Below, one piece after another: positions 13,050 to 26,090 of a DNA stretch of 64,000 nucleotides. This DNA comes from Chimonanthus salicifolius (taxonomy: Eukaryota > Streptophyta > Magnoliopsida > Laurales > Calycanthaceae). Within the stretch, counting starts at the first letter, position 1; each line of letters begins with the position of its first letter. The stretch spans positions 27,696,869 to 27,760,868 of the forward strand of contig CM023533.1 in assembly GCA_013350335.1 (NCBI GenBank). Reading direction: 5' to 3'. Both the position numbers and the translations under genes were made by a program. The notes below the pieces were generated by a model. The model did no database searches and was not told where the DNA came from. It saw nothing but the letters and a program-made list of their open reading frames with translations.

Positions 13050-14380
13050 GTGATAATATATATATATATATTTTTTTTGGTATCTCACACAAACATGTGC
13101 ATGCTTACATATATGATTCATTGAATCCTATCAACCAAGCCAACTGGATCCACATAAGGCCCAATTGCTCCGATTCTCTCCATACATCCATTCAAGCATG
13201 CCTACATATACAATCCACTAACGTTGTGAACCAAGCCAAATGGGTCAACCTGAGCCCCAATTGCTCCGATTCCCCCCCTTACATCCACCCTCTCTAAATT
13301 CGGTCCCTGCTCAATTTGGCTCCATTCATTCATTCATTGTCGGATCAAATCCAAGTCCTTCAGCAACTTTGATCTTTTTGTCCTTCATAGCCATGAATAA
13401 TCAATCCATCTAAAGCTGATTCTTTGGCTACATGTCCAAGCATTGAACTTACAAACCAACCTATCCCCGTCGTCCTAGGTGGGCCTCACATTAGTGCTTA
13501 GGTGATCATCTCTCTCTCTCTCAGCCAAGAACACCATGAGGGGCATGCACCATGAGAGTCCTTTGTGGGGCTCACCATCGGCCCATTATTGGAGTCATCT
13601 AGTTAATAATTAATGACATACAATTTTTTTTCACTAAGCACCGCTCAGTGCAGTGTGGCCCACTTTCGACCAATTCAAACCCTCCACATCTCTATCCACT
13701 TGAAGTATTATAGCATGTGTGAACACCCCTCCAGGTGATACTCATCATTTAATTTAAACATGTTTGATATATGCCCAGGAAAATGTGAGGACTGAACCAT
13801 TCTTTGACATGGGCCATCAGAAATTTGGGATGTACTACACCTGTTAGTAAATATGGCCTCCATACAAACGTGATCCCCCTAGGCACCCCTTACCATATGT
13901 AGGAACCTAACTATCACTGGTGATGCATTGTTAGAAAATGTCTATGCTTGGTGTTGAGCTTATAAAAAATCACCTTCCTTGGATCACTTAAGACTAAGGC
14001 ATGGTTTAAAATTCCATAAAGTCTGGAGGTGTTAAAAAAACATCGCTTTTAGTAGGCCCCATATTCACAGACAGACATTTTCAATTGATCCATTATCATA
14101 GTTCTAGTTGGGCTCGATATAGGATTACTCGGGGTATTATCCCGTATTCCCATGACTCAGTGCTTATGGTTCTATCCCAGGACCCAGTGCTCAGGGGATC
14201 ATTTTTATAAAGTTGCATACCTTTGTTTTTATTTGATTGGGCCTTGTCTGCTCCTTGCATATTTTTCCATTGTATTCGTCCCTCCATTTCATAGATACAC
14301 ATGTTCAATTGTTGCCAATGTACCGGGTTTTTAATTTTCCCATGTCTTTTATTCACATTATAATATCTTTCATTCCTCAG
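13050..14380. other. STT3 intron, no gene
   Basis: The stretch between the exon ending at 13049 (THFEE) and the one starting at 14381 (VFTSHHW). It contains an AT run near 13060, two similar ~100-base pieces around 13090-13280 (shared CCAATTGCTCCGATTC) and no recognisable coding sequence. Confidence 0.5.
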
Positions 14381-15080
14381 GTATTTACTTCACATCATTG
14401 GATGATGCGCATATACAAATTGAAACCTCTGAAAAATAGGATCCGTGGAAAGATAAAGAAATCGAAATCAGGATGTCTGACCTAATAAGTTCTTCATATG
14501 TTATGCCACTGATTACATCTCAGAGAACTAACCAGCGCTGGCCATATTTTCCTTCTATGCAGAGTTCAAAATCAGGCTCAGCAACCAGTGTAAGACGCAG
14601 TGGAAAGAGGAATAATCCATGGCATTGAAGTGTACACTTTTGCATGTTTCTCTGGTCGGTTGTCATTCCATGTGCACAGGTCCTCTACCTGGGCTGGATT
14701 GGCACAGGGTGATTGTGACCTCTAGAGATACATATGCACATTTTAGCTTAGTGATTTTGTAGGTACTTCCATTCTTATTGTGTCCTTGAGTAATTTGTTA
14801 TTTAAATAGCCAATTTTACAAACCTTGTATGGTTTCTGAGGAAAAAAGAAATTTTTTTTTTTTTAGGTAGGTATTATTGTTGTATTGGGTTAATGAATGG
14901 TTAGATTCTATATCGACCACATCAAGGTTTTGTTTACTTGCTGAGGTTAGCTAGTTGACATCCTGGCTGTTTCTTACTATCTTTTGTTCTTTTTTCATGC
15001 AAGACCGTAGTAGTCAAGGTGTGCCTAGATGTACCTCAAGCATGCCTAAGGCACCAAAAGGGGACTTTGTGCCTTAGGGG

Positions 15081-15336
15081 TGTTGTAGATATAGATATAA
15101 TTGTATCTCACATTTTACATGTGTTTTTTTCTTATAGTTGACTTGTGGCTGGAATAGATTATAACATAGTCTCTTTCCTTTTTGTCACCTTGATTAGCTC
15201 CCGGTAGTCTATATATTCATGTATGATCTCCTATTGGATATAAGCAGTACAATACACAAAGAACTCTCTCTCTCTCTCTCTCATTCCCTTTTCCTCCATC
15301 TCGTTCTTTCTTTCATTCTAACATGGTATCAACCAA
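15081..15336 (+). mobile_element. Ty1-copia-type LTR with primer-binding site, remnant
   Basis: The segment 15081-15323 begins TGTTGTAGAT and ends TTCTAACA, the TGTT...AACA ends usual for copia LTRs. It is followed at once by TGGTATCAACC, close to the plant copia primer-binding site TGGTATCAGAGC (complement of initiator Met tRNA). A CT microsatellite lies inside at 15266-15282. Downstream, about 15337-16000 could be untranslated leader; no gag, pol or second LTR was recognised. I infer a truncated element, not an autonomous one. Confidence 0.6.
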
Positions 15337-16407
15337 GTTCGATTTCTGAATTTTTTGTCTTCTACAGTTTTTTTTTTTTTTTGGTATTTCTACACTTCCT
15401 ACAACCTCTGAGGTGCCTCTCTCCCTTACAATCTTCTCTGAAATCATCTCCTTTCACTTTTTAGAATGTAGGAAACCCAAAACAATAGGTTCATGAGCAG
15501 TTTTACTTTTCACCTCTTGATCCGCACGGATACTGTTCATTGGCCTTCGAAACCACCACAACCCTAATAATTTTTTGGTCTTCCATCCATCAGGTGGGTC
15601 CTAGGGTTTGGTCCTTGTGGGGTCCCTTCTTTGCATTCTCGTTTTCGCATTAGGATGCCCAAGAATGGTGTTTTTCGCTTTTCACGCTTCAGATCTGCTA
15701 TAAGGCGCTTTGGTTCTCCAGGTCTTCTTCCTCATTCCGTGATTTGTGGGGTCCACTTTTTGCTGATACATTCTCATTGCTACTGTTATTCATTTTGAAT
15801 CTGATTTTTTTTCCAGAATTTGTTCTGAATTGAAGTCTTCGGGACTGAATTAACATTAAATCCGATCCTATCAAGTCGCCTTTGGCCTCTTTTTGCATCT
15901 CACCGATAGGTGTTACTGATTTGGAACTGTGTGGTCCACTTTTGCTGCTTTTGTCGACAGTTTTGTAGCACATCACTTCGAACCCGCCCTTATTTTGTGG
16001 TGATTTCCATGTTTAGAGGGATTTTTTCACCTCCTTTGCAAGCAATCCCCTAGTTCTTTTTTCTCAAGATATGGGTTCTAGAAAAGGATATTTGGAAGCC
16101 TGTACACAAAATATGAGTCCGTACATATTAGTCCATGTGCATTTATTTAAATAATTTGTGGTCCAATTGGATGATTTTGGCTCCATTTTGCCTTGATAAA
16201 AGATCTTTGTAAAATTTTATAACCAATTTGAGAACTTCATCTTCCCATTGGTCTTCATATTCTTCAATTGGGCCGTAGATGTTTGTATCATATTTGCACC
16301 AAACTTTCGTGCAAACTAATTTGTAGAGGATCGTCAGTATATATATGACAATTTCTCCCGCACTTTAGATTGCACTCTTTTGAGTCCACTTATGTAAAGC
16401 TCACATA

Positions 16408-16449
16408 TGGCGATGATGGTGATGGTGATGGTGATGGTGATGGTGATGG
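16408..16449. repeat. (GATGGT)n microsatellite
   Basis: About six tandem GATGGT units, uninterrupted at the 3' end, in non-coding sequence. Confidence 0.9.
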
Positions 16450-19400
16450 ATTTATTAAAAAGGTTCAAGATTGAACATATGACCAACAAAAAATTATCTT
16501 GACTGGATTAATCAAGCCTTTAGACTTTTTTATCTTAGAAAACAATGACTTTTTGTGTTCAATAATGATGAACTTTTATAGGTCATAAGGTTATAATTAG
16601 ACATTTTCAATGGATCCATTACCATCAATACAGATGAACTCCACGTAGGTAAACTCACGAAGAGTGCAAACATAGAGAAAGGTGTCAGGATCATCTTTGA
16701 GATATATATTTCTTGGATTAGGGTCATCCTCGATTGTGCTATCTCTAAGTCTTGATGAAAACAAAGCTAACTCGCAATAAATCTTAATCTTTTTCACTAA
16801 TAGATTAAGTAATAATAATAAAAATATTTATTTAATAGTTTAATTTTAATGCTGAAATAGAAGTTGGGATGATGTTATGAAATTTATTTTGGATGCTCTT
16901 ATAGTTCATATACTTTTATACCGGCCCTTTCAGATTTCTTTGCTTTTAAGAACACATTTACAAAGAAAGAAAGGGAAATTCCGCTAAGTATGATCCTCTT
17001 TAGTTGGTGTTTTATAATGAATTAGGTTAGCAGGACTTTCTAATGGAACTATTTATCAAATGGATTGCAGCCTTTATACAGGGCTTAAAGCCCATTTAAA
17101 AGACAATTTGGATATAAAAAGGTGTTGTAAGAGTTTTTGTTTTACTTTAATTCACTAAATCAGCCCTATTATAAAAGTCCTAGCTTTACAAGAGGTTCAA
17201 TTTATTTTTTTCACTGCAAATACCAACTAGGTATAGACTATATCCATGACTGACGTTTTGCACACCTGGAAAAAAAAAACATGTTGATCTTGTTTGAGTT
17301 CATAGTTTTTTGTGCTATGGCTTGGTTGTTGACTTCTTTTTTGGATGGCTTCTTTTTTTTTTTTTTGTTAAGGTTGCTCTTCTTTTTTTCTTTTTCCTTT
17401 TTTTTCACTTTTGTACTTGCACTTCAGGTGTCTCTTTATCTATTAATATATGAACCTTTAAAAAAAAAATCAAATGAGGTATATGATACGGAGATGAATC
17501 AACAAAAGTTTGGATGAAGCCACATGATGATTAGCGTCAACTGCTCAGCACATCATTTGATCTTTCCATTTTACTCACTATCATTGTTAGATAGAATAAA
17601 AAGACTTTAAATGTTGAAAAATTATAGAAAGAGTGATATTTTTTATAACAAAAGATACTAGTGTACTTTTTCGCTATTTACATGAAGACAAGTGGATAAA
17701 AAGACAAATCCAATGTCTCTCGTTATAAAAAATGCCAATATTCTTATTAGCTATTACTACTCTAAACATGTATTAGTAATATTTTGGTTGACGTAAATTA
17801 GGTAGCATGTTAATTACATGATTTTACATTCGTTCATTGTTGCGAGCCTTTTCATTCTTTGACCATGTCGTCATACACTTTGCTTAAGATTCTAACTTAT
17901 GATGACAAAGATGATAGACTTCAACTTGATCTTAAAAAGAATCATGTTGAAAATTTCTTAAAATTAAAATGTTGATATAATCACTAAAATGGAAGTGGTT
18001 AACATGGTTTTTCCTGTCTAATCACACTTTGTCCACGTTAGTTTAAGAACAAAAACAGTCCTCCAATTGTTTTTACTCTTTGTCATATTGTGGGGGGAAT
18101 TGAGACGTTTCCAATGATTCGAAACCCTTTCTTAGTGTTATAAAATGGCAAGTTCCTTTCATCATCAAAGTTAAAACCTTTTGCTCCCCACTTACATGGC
18201 CATTAATACAAATACAAATGGTAACCAGATGTTTGGACAACGATATCCTTAAAAGTCATTAAACGTAGAATTTTTTTGACTTGACTTTGTGGGTGCCCTC
18301 TTCTTTTCTAATGAGCATTATTAGAAGACTCCATTAAAAGATAAACTCGATTAACTTGATTAAAGCTCAATGAGTAACGCAAGAGTGGGTTTGCTCCGAC
18401 GTCCTGTCTTCGATCCTTGACTGTCTTCGACTTATCTAGACCGTCTATGTGATAGGTTAAGATGTTCATCTAATGAAACAAGGTTATGAATTCGATTCAT
18501 GTTCAATTCATCCGAGTCACTTTTAATGGAATTATTATCCATCGACTTAATTAATGGGTGTGGATTGAGACATTTACACATGTTCCTAAAATTAGTCTCA
18601 TTTCTAATGTAGGAATAATGCTATTGGAGTTTAACTTCATGTAAATAGACCCTTCATTGAACAAGCCCCAATCACACTAGTATAAATTTAGAGGTTCTTT
18701 TTTTTTTTTTTTCCGCAAGAAGGCAGTTTTGTAAGAAAAATTAATCTTGGAGTTTAGATTATGTCATCCGTTAGATGTTATGAAATTTGGCTTTGTGTTA
18801 GACTGTGAAGGTCTAGCATTTTATTGTGTGTCGAAATCTTTAATTTTGTTGAAAATGAATGAAAAATTGTCCTCTTTCTTTTTCAATAATTTTTTTTATC
18901 CCTTTCCTCATATTAATCTACTACTCTTAATTTTCATTCAATTACAGTGGAGAACGTCTGTTGAGCTGCTACACTTGTACTTGGTATCCAAATCCACTGT
19001 TTTTTTTAATGTATATATTCTTTAACATTTGAACTGAAAAAAAAAAAGTTTTTTTCAGAGAATTCTCCTCATAAAGATTTTTTTTAAATAAGAGATTATT
19101 TTATTGAAAGTTTTTTTGTATTTTATTTAATAACTAAATGTAAAAAAAAAAAGAGAGAATAAAAGAAAGACAGAGAGGAACAAAGAAGAGAGAAAGATCG
19201 TTGGAAATAGAGTTAAATTAAGGAGAAGAAATGGGAGAAAAACTATAGATTACTAATTTTTTTAGATAACATGGGTAATCAAATGGGCATGTTTACAGCC
19301 TTCCGATATACGGTTAAATCTATGAGAAATGATCCGTTAGAGTTTAGCGTGAATTGAACTCAAGATTCTACCTCACGAAGCGAGCTTCTTCACCATCAAA

Positions 19401-20024
19401 TCAACAATGTCTTCGGACATTATAGGGAGAAAAAGGATAAAGATAGGAAGAAGAATAAGGTAGATTAAGTGATCTTTAAGTTATTCTCTCTCTAATCTTA
19501 CAAAGCCAATAGTCTCTCCATTTGAAGTGACGAACCACATGATTGCAAACATCTCTGGAAGAGTCAAATCTCTTGATTCCTTTTTATTTAATCATGGATT
19601 TCAAACCAATCTGATCCTTAAACTTCTTGTGTTTGCAGAATCCAAAGAATAATTATCCAATGAAATCATCATGACCTGTATAAATTCAAAGAAAATAGAT
19701 GGGACTTTGGAGATTAGCTTAATAAAGCGAGGTGACACGTGTCTCTATCCATATTTTCCAGTTTCCACTTTCTTGTCCGTTGCCATTGATCTTCTATTTG
19801 CTTTGCTGGGTACAACTATCTAGGGCTAATGTGTCATTAGTCAATTGCATGAACCATGCTCTGCAATAATCACGATTCCTATTTCAGAAAACAAATAACT
19901 GGATGTGTTCACCTTTCGTCATCATGATTATATTTGCCTAATTAGTTCAAAGGTGTTTGCTAAGATTCTCATTAAAAAAAACTAGTGAGTTGCATCAAAG
20001 CTTCTCTTTCTTACTTTATATGGG

Positions 20025-20183
20025 TGTAGCCAACTAGTTGACTCTCACTTTAGAAAATGAAAAGTTATGGGTTCAGAGTCTCTATGATCTAATCTTGGTG
20101 TGCCTTAGGGATAGTGAGCTCATCGTAAAGATTTTATTAAGACTGTAGTCTGAATTTCACACACATCGATTAAAAAAAAAAAA
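20025..20183 (+). mobile_element. SINE-like element, copy 1
   Basis: An element with a tRNA B-box-like stretch (ATGGGTTCAGAGTCTC), a conserved 3' part (TGTGCCTTAGGGATAGT, TTTTATTAAGACTGTAGT, TCTGAATTTC) and a 12-base poly-A end. Related copies lie near 32.6, 37.8 and 59.0 kb. tRNA derivation is inferred from the B-box-like motif and A-tail only. Confidence 0.5.
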
Positions 20184-21598
20184 CCTTCTCTTTTTCTACA
20201 CTAAACTGCTAAAGCATTGGCTCAAGTTATTGAAAAGTTGGTCATATACTTCTTAGTAAATTAATTGTAGAGAAAAAGTTATTGTTATGCTTCATATTTT
20301 CGATACATGATTTAAATTAATTAGAGAAAAATGACAATTTTTTTCTCATTAACGACTTCTACAGAATTTTTGACAGAATTCCATCTCTACTTTGACAGTT
20401 TTATAATTCATATAACATATCCATTCACTCCCCTTTGGACAGTGGATCTCTTGTCCTCTCCACTATATATCCAACATCCATACACTATTAATTTCTTATC
20501 CACATTCACAAAATTATGTACATAAATAAATCTAACTGGTATCGGGCTTTCATTGCGATACTCAAAGTAAATATCGAAAATATTTCAAAATTAACCTTAA
20601 TTAGACATCAATCAAAGTGTCAATTTCATAAACAAAAGTACTTAAAATCAAATAAACCTAAATAGTCAAATAAGAAGAATGTCTGGGATTGGCACTCTAA
20701 GACATTTCTAGAAACTCACGATTGTGATAGCCTAGTCCTGAAGAGTGTATTCGACAGCTAGAATTTGAGCAGTGATTGTGACCGGAGATGCAACTTCCAA
20801 AAAACAGAGTGCTTAAATCAAGTTCGCTAGTAGAAGGAGGAGGGGAATACCACAAAGAGGCAAGCCTCGAGAGAGAAATTCGCGAGGATGGCACAAATCA
20901 TAGATCCTACATCATCTAGACATCCTCTGATTTTTGGGATTTAAGTGACTGCTCTCCTTCAATTAACATCAAGTCCAACTAGTGTCCAATCCTTTTAGAG
21001 TGCGTGTATGAGTGTACATTCTAAAGCAAAACCTTGAAGGTGTGTTAAGCCCAAAGCACACAATTTTGGTGTTGATTGGAGCTAGGGTCATCACAGAGGG
21101 ATAAAAAACGTCATTCTAAACTGTAGGAGTAACTGATGATATAGTTTACAATAGAGCTAATTATATAAGAAGAACTCGTAGGGCCGACTCAACTAGATAG
21201 AATAATTGTCTGCTGATGATGATATTAAGTCCTTTTCAATTTAATATAATAATTAATTAGTCAAAAGGTCTAAGTTTTTTTTATTAAATCATAACCAAAG
21301 TGTGTTGCAGTGGTATAAGACGAAAATTGAAGAAGCAAGGGATATTTTAAGGCTTAAGTTTAACATTATTAAAATGTCTATGTTAATCATTTCGGAGGAT
21401 TTTCTGATGTGGAACTTTGTGGTGTGGGAATATTCCCTCTAACCTCACATATTTTACCCTCAATGCTGACGCCGTTTTTTATTAATAAAAAGAAAACCTT
21501 TTTAAAAAATTAAAAAAGCACCCATGATTAATTTAAAACTTTGATGATTAAATAATAATCCTTTCTTTACAATTTATTCTGTAAAACAACATAAGGAC

Positions 21599-21996
21599 TA
21601 GGTATAATACGGTTTTTCAGCACTGTATTATATCAGCCAATACATAGTGTATCAGCCGTACACAGTATTTCTCGGCCTATATGGCTGATATATCGGCGAT
21701 ATATCGGTCTGATATCGGCCGATATTCATAATATCGGTCTTTAAAAAAAAAATCAAAACAGTGGTTGGCCCAAATTGATATTTCGGCCGATATCGGACCA
21801 ATATCGGCTGATATTTTCGTTTTCAAATTTTTTTTTTTTTAAAGAAAACCAGCTTCCTTTTGGGTTATTTATTTATTTTTTAATTCAGAAAAAAAAATTA
21901 CCGATATTTAAGAAAAAAACAAAAGAGGAGAAAGAAATTTGTCGACAGATATTTGCATATTAGGTCGATATCTTGGACTGGCCTAATTTTGCCCTG
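21599..21996. mobile_element. Non-autonomous hAT-like element, ATATCGGCCGATAT family, copy A
   Basis: A 398-bp element filled with TATCGGCCGATA-type palindromes in both orientations and a central poly-A/T stretch. The ends are TAGGTATAATAC and GCCCTG, and the flanks ATAAGGAC and AGAAGGAC match at 7 of 8 bases, the 8-bp target duplication expected of hAT transposition. The interior aligns along most of its length with the copy at 36512-36886. It encodes no transposase. Confidence 0.7.
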
Positions 21997-22004
21997 AGAA
22001 GGAC

Positions 22005-22688
22005 ATTCTGCAAATGAAGAACCTCCATTTGATTTTAAATTTTAAACTTTATATGAACAAATGCTAAAATTCTTTTTTATTGGTCATTAACTCTGATCCT
22101 TTCCTTTAAATTTAGGTTTTAGGTGGTTTAATCACAACACTAGAGTGATTAATAAAGGCCGTCCCAAGACTCTAATTGTTTTATTTTGAGTGGTTAGTGC
22201 TTAAATGGATTGGTTGAAAGCACTTGTGATGATTTTGTATTTAGACAAAGACTGGTGATCATGGGCATGACTTCTTTTTTAATCTTTTATTAAATGATTA
22301 ATTGGTGCATTCATGTGTAGGCCTCAACAGATGAGCCACTCAGTGAATCAATCAAATCTAAAAGATTCATTAATCATATGATTCCACCTAAAACTTCCAA
22401 ATGGAAGAGAGAGAGAAAAGATTATCAGCTCTTGCTCTTCTAAATTTAAGTAAAATATTAATATGCTTACGTTTTAAATTAGAATGAGATATTATTATGA
22501 TTTTTGAGATTAATATTTTTATTAATAGATGATTGTTTAAAGGTATTCAAATATTATTTTAGAATTTTACAAAATATGTCAGAACTAAAAACACTGTTTG
22601 CTAACACTCATTTAGAATTATAAAATTGTATCATCAAAAACTTAAAAAAAAAAAGAGTACTATCTTCTAAAAAAAGAGTATTATCTTT
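22005..22688. other. Intergenic, no gene seen
   Basis: AT-rich sequence between two miniature elements. No feature recognised. Confidence 0.4.
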
Positions 22689-23135
22689 TAGGGCTGAAAC
22701 TCAGGTTGAATTGTGTCAGGTTTCAATAAATTCAACCCACTCATGTCAAAAATTATTGAACCCAACCTAACCTGATCCGAATTGTTGATCTAAGTTACTC
22801 AACTAGACCCGACTCAACTCGAGTGTTGTTTTATAATTTGGTGCATTCGAGTCAAGTCAAGTCGGATCAGGTTGCTTTTAAATGTCTCAATCCGGCCCGA
22901 TCCGAATTTCTGACCTGACTCAACTTGAGTGTTATTTTATAACTTAGTACACTCACATCGAGCCGGGTTGCTTTTAAATGTCTCAATCCGATCTGACCCA
23001 AATTTATAAGAATTTTTTTTTTTTACAATCTAACCCGACTCGATCTGAGATATACAAAAACATAACTCAAACCCATTAATTTCTCGAATCGGATCATACG
23101 GGTCAAATTAAAACCCGACCCAAGTTTCACCCCTA
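22689..23135. mobile_element. hAT-like miniature element, GGGTC family, copy 1
   Basis: A 447-bp element. The left end TAGGGCTGAAACTCAGGT and the right end ACCCAAGTTTCACCCCTA form an inverted repeat, and flanks TTATCTTT / CTATCTTC share TATCTT. The interior consists of repeated CGACTCAA, TCCGAACT and GGGTC-type motifs in both orientations. CAGGG/TAGGG-type ends with 8-bp duplications suggest a hAT derivative. It has no coding capacity. Confidence 0.6.
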
Positions 23136-25889
23136 CTATCTTCTATTATTCCAACGAAAGCGGCATTGTCGCATGTGATATATCTTAATTTCATAAACAA
23201 TGTTAGCAATGTTTGTTGATTCGTCTTATTAAGATTGGAATAACATACTTTTTAAATTTGTAAAAGAAAAAAAAATATTCGGAATTTCGAATATGGCAAG
23301 TGCAAAAATTCAATTGGCAATGGTTGATTGATTGGACGGTCGTGATGGCCCAACTCCGGCAATGTTGTACTCGGAGTACAGCTGGCTGTGGAGCCCACAA
23401 TGTGTTAGGTTGGCAGATCCCTGCAGCAAATTATATCCCAATTGTGGTGTAGCATTTCTTAAATTATTTAGGATGAGACACTTACAAGATTGGTGGCCTC
23501 AACTTATTGTTTATATTTTACAACTCGTCCTATATGCATTGTATTTTTATTTATTTTTGACAATCTTTGTGTGTTAGGTGACTCAGTTGAGTCTGCTGAG
23601 TCCGCTATATATTTTGAAAGACTGGAACTCATCAGTCGTGATATCATCGTTTGTTTAAGAAAATATAATAAACATGCAAGCTGAGTCAAGCCATCTTTAA
23701 CGTAGCTAACACTAATTGAGTGAGTTTAAATCATTGCTTATCACACTGATGAAATATAGGACTTTTTGATCTATTTAAATACAAAAATCTCTTTTAAATT
23801 TCTAAATATTTGATATAAAGTTAAAAGATAAATAATTGATGTTGAAATTAAATAATTTCCTTCAATTATTAGAAAGAGTTTTGATACTAACAATTTTTTT
23901 TTTTTTTAGACTATTCCTGAGTAGACTCGTTTAAGTCAAATGGTAGTAAGGAATCAATCTCTGAATGTGAAGAGCAAACTCACGCCAAAGAGACCAGCTA
24001 GGCTACTCGCCTGTGGGTAAATATCAAATCTTTTATAATGATTTAGAATTTTTACACACAACTGAATGAAAAGTTTTAAGTGAAATCATTTAAGAGAGAG
24101 AGACTACAATTGGCTTTTAAGTTCAAACAAGGCCGGTTCCTGAAGCGGGAGACAAGCTTCTTTAATGCTTTGAAAAGATAGAATAATTGTAGGTCATTAA
24201 TATAAAAAATAAAATCAAAGTTATTATCTCAAATCAAATGGTGAATGATATTCATTAAATTAAATCTTATTATATAATTAATCTACATTTCTCATTATAT
24301 TTTTTAAGGGAAATGATTGCCCATTGTACTTTTTCTTATATGGAGCATTGAATGATGAGTTGAGACATTTTCTATTTTGTCTATGATTTTGTCCTTGATG
24401 GAATTAAAATTTAAAATGACAAAATAAAAAAATATTTAAAAGTTACATCATCCAGTACCTTATTTTTTTAAAAAAAAAAAAGCATATGCACATATCAAAC
24501 CCTTTTCAAAATTAATACACCACTTGAGTACATAACATGTGAGATACAAAAGTGAAACTATAGGGAGATTTTTCAAGTCTCTCTATTTAGAGGTTGTTCT
24601 TTAAATATTGAAGTGAGCTATATATTTTTTTTATGGAATATGTAGAGAATAACAAAAACATTGACTATATAAAATTTGAATCTCATCATATCATATTAAC
24701 CACGTAATTTTACATTTTAAAATTTTGATTTCTCTAAAACTATTGATATTTTACATATTATCTCAAAAAGTTACAATGATTCAATCGAAGAGTTTCCCTA
24801 TAATTTGAATCACCCAAATAGATTTTTATACATCCTGAATCAATCATATAGAGCTCATCTTATGAAAAATGTTCAGTCTCCCTATTAAAAATGGGAGCCA
24901 AATATCACGGGAACTTCTCACACAAAAGCACTATAAGAAAATTTTATTCTTCAATTTCGCGAATAACTCAGTTAATCTAAGTTTTAGAATTAAACTATAT
25001 TTCTTAGATTGAACTCTTCTAAAACTTACTTAATACACTAAACTTATTCTCACTTACATTATCCAAATTAAAGTAAGGCCACCGATCCTCCCACAAATAT
25101 TTTGTATAACCCAACATAGAGATTTTACTTTATTTTCCATATCATAACTTATAAAAATATTCTCACTCAATGACATTGATAGGGTCGTCGGCAGTAGCTT
25201 AATGGGCTTCTTTCTTACATATTCTTTTCTTTAGAGCAGCTGTTCATTTATGGCAAGTTCATTGAAAAAGAGGAAAGGGTTAGAGAGCTAGAGACTAGAT
25301 AGTGTTTTATTTCCCATTAGTGGTCAGACACTGCTCTCAATTGCCTCTCACAATCTTCAAAAGCTTAAATTGTTCTTCATGATTAACTTTCTTTCCACCC
25401 TCTGTATCTATTTTTTTTATTTCTTGTCTGCTTCTCTTCTTTACCCTCCAATCCTCACAGAACTACTAAATGACACTCAACTCCCTAATAATAGCAATAA
25501 TATGAAAAATACAAGAACTCATTTTAATAAATCATAATTTTATAAACAAAACTATGGACATTTGAGATTAAAACATTATGTTAGGCACATATTGAGACCA
25601 AAAAAAAAAAAAACAGTAGAAATTCTTAGGTCCTTATCTAGACTGAAATTTTTTTACCAATATTTTTAAAGAATATATATTTCAGGTTTGGCCTTAATTG
25701 GCTAATTTCATATTTTGGTATAATTTTGTTACTAAGGTCTCACATCTTAGAAAATGACGAATTCTTTTATCGTTTCTGCCTTCTATAATTTTGAGCATTA
25801 TAATAATTAATTTTTCATAATCTTAGATTATTGATGCAGATGGTTCTATACTTCTATTGAATTATATCATCTTACTCAATTATATAACA
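23136..25889. other. Intergenic, AT-rich, no gene seen
   Basis: Anonymous AT-rich sequence with poly-A/T runs. A 15-base palindrome (TGTACTCGGAGTACA, 23365-23379) is the only short structure noted. No coding similarity recognised. Confidence 0.4.
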
Positions 25890-25891
25890 TA

Positions 25892-26081
25892 CTTCCTCCG
25901 TCCTATTTAATTGTCTCATTTAAAATATTTGTATTTTTTAAATAGCTCTCTATATAAAGCTATCACTTCATGTGATCTCATCCATTTTCAACACACTTTA
26001 TACTCCTCCAATATAAATGAGACAACTATTTTGGGACAATTCTAAAATCCATATAGGACAACTAATTTGGGAGAGAGGGAG
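25892..26081. mobile_element. Stowaway-like MITE (Tc1/mariner type)
   Basis: A 190-bp AT-rich element with ends CTTCCTCCGTCC and (complemented) CTCCCTCTCTCC, close to the Stowaway terminus CTCCCTCCGTCC, flanked by TA at 25890-25891 and 26082-26083. It has no coding capacity. A partial relative (GAGATGGATGGAGTA) lies near 35168-35182. Confidence 0.75.
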
Positions 26082-26090
26082 TATAATTTA

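Larger units (their letters stand above)
2341..14628 (+). pseudogene. STT3A-like: Decayed STT3A-like oligosaccharyltransferase catalytic subunit
   Basis: STT3 transfers the preassembled glycan from dolichol to Asn in the ER lumen. Recognisable exons: 2341-2396 (YLTKNRVYDFWNWFDDRTW), 2512-2583, 2812-~2902, 6741-6828, 6920-~7044, ~7153-7398, 7860-8003, 11569-11755 (with WWDYG), 11846-11943, 12751-12830, 12965-13049, 14381-~14470 and a last piece ending at the TGA 14626-14628 (RNNPWH). Most junctions have GT/AG in matching phase. Damage: the frame breaks near 2888, just before the codons for SWATY; about 250 residues with the luminal DNE and SVSE loops are absent between 2902 and 6741; the donor after 6828 is AT; joining 12830 to 12965 makes TGA; the last two pieces are not cleanly joined. 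N-terminal exons are not seen in 1-2340 and may lie outside the window. Family assignment is from remembered STT3 sequence. I infer a non-functional relic, possibly still transcribed. Confidence 0.85.
16001..21590. other. Intergenic, no gene seen
   Basis: AT-rich sequence with several short open frames that show no domain, no codon-use signal and mostly low-complexity residues. It contains the GATGGT microsatellite, one SINE-like copy (20025-20183) and poly-A/poly-T runs near 18700 and 19040-19150. A segment near 20690-21060 shares stretches with 35935-36235 and is described under that repeat. Confidence 0.45.

Noticed and set aside
15219..15464. Open frame rich in Ser-Leu and Phe
   Set aside because: It reads through a CT microsatellite and a poly-T run in the copia LTR and leader.
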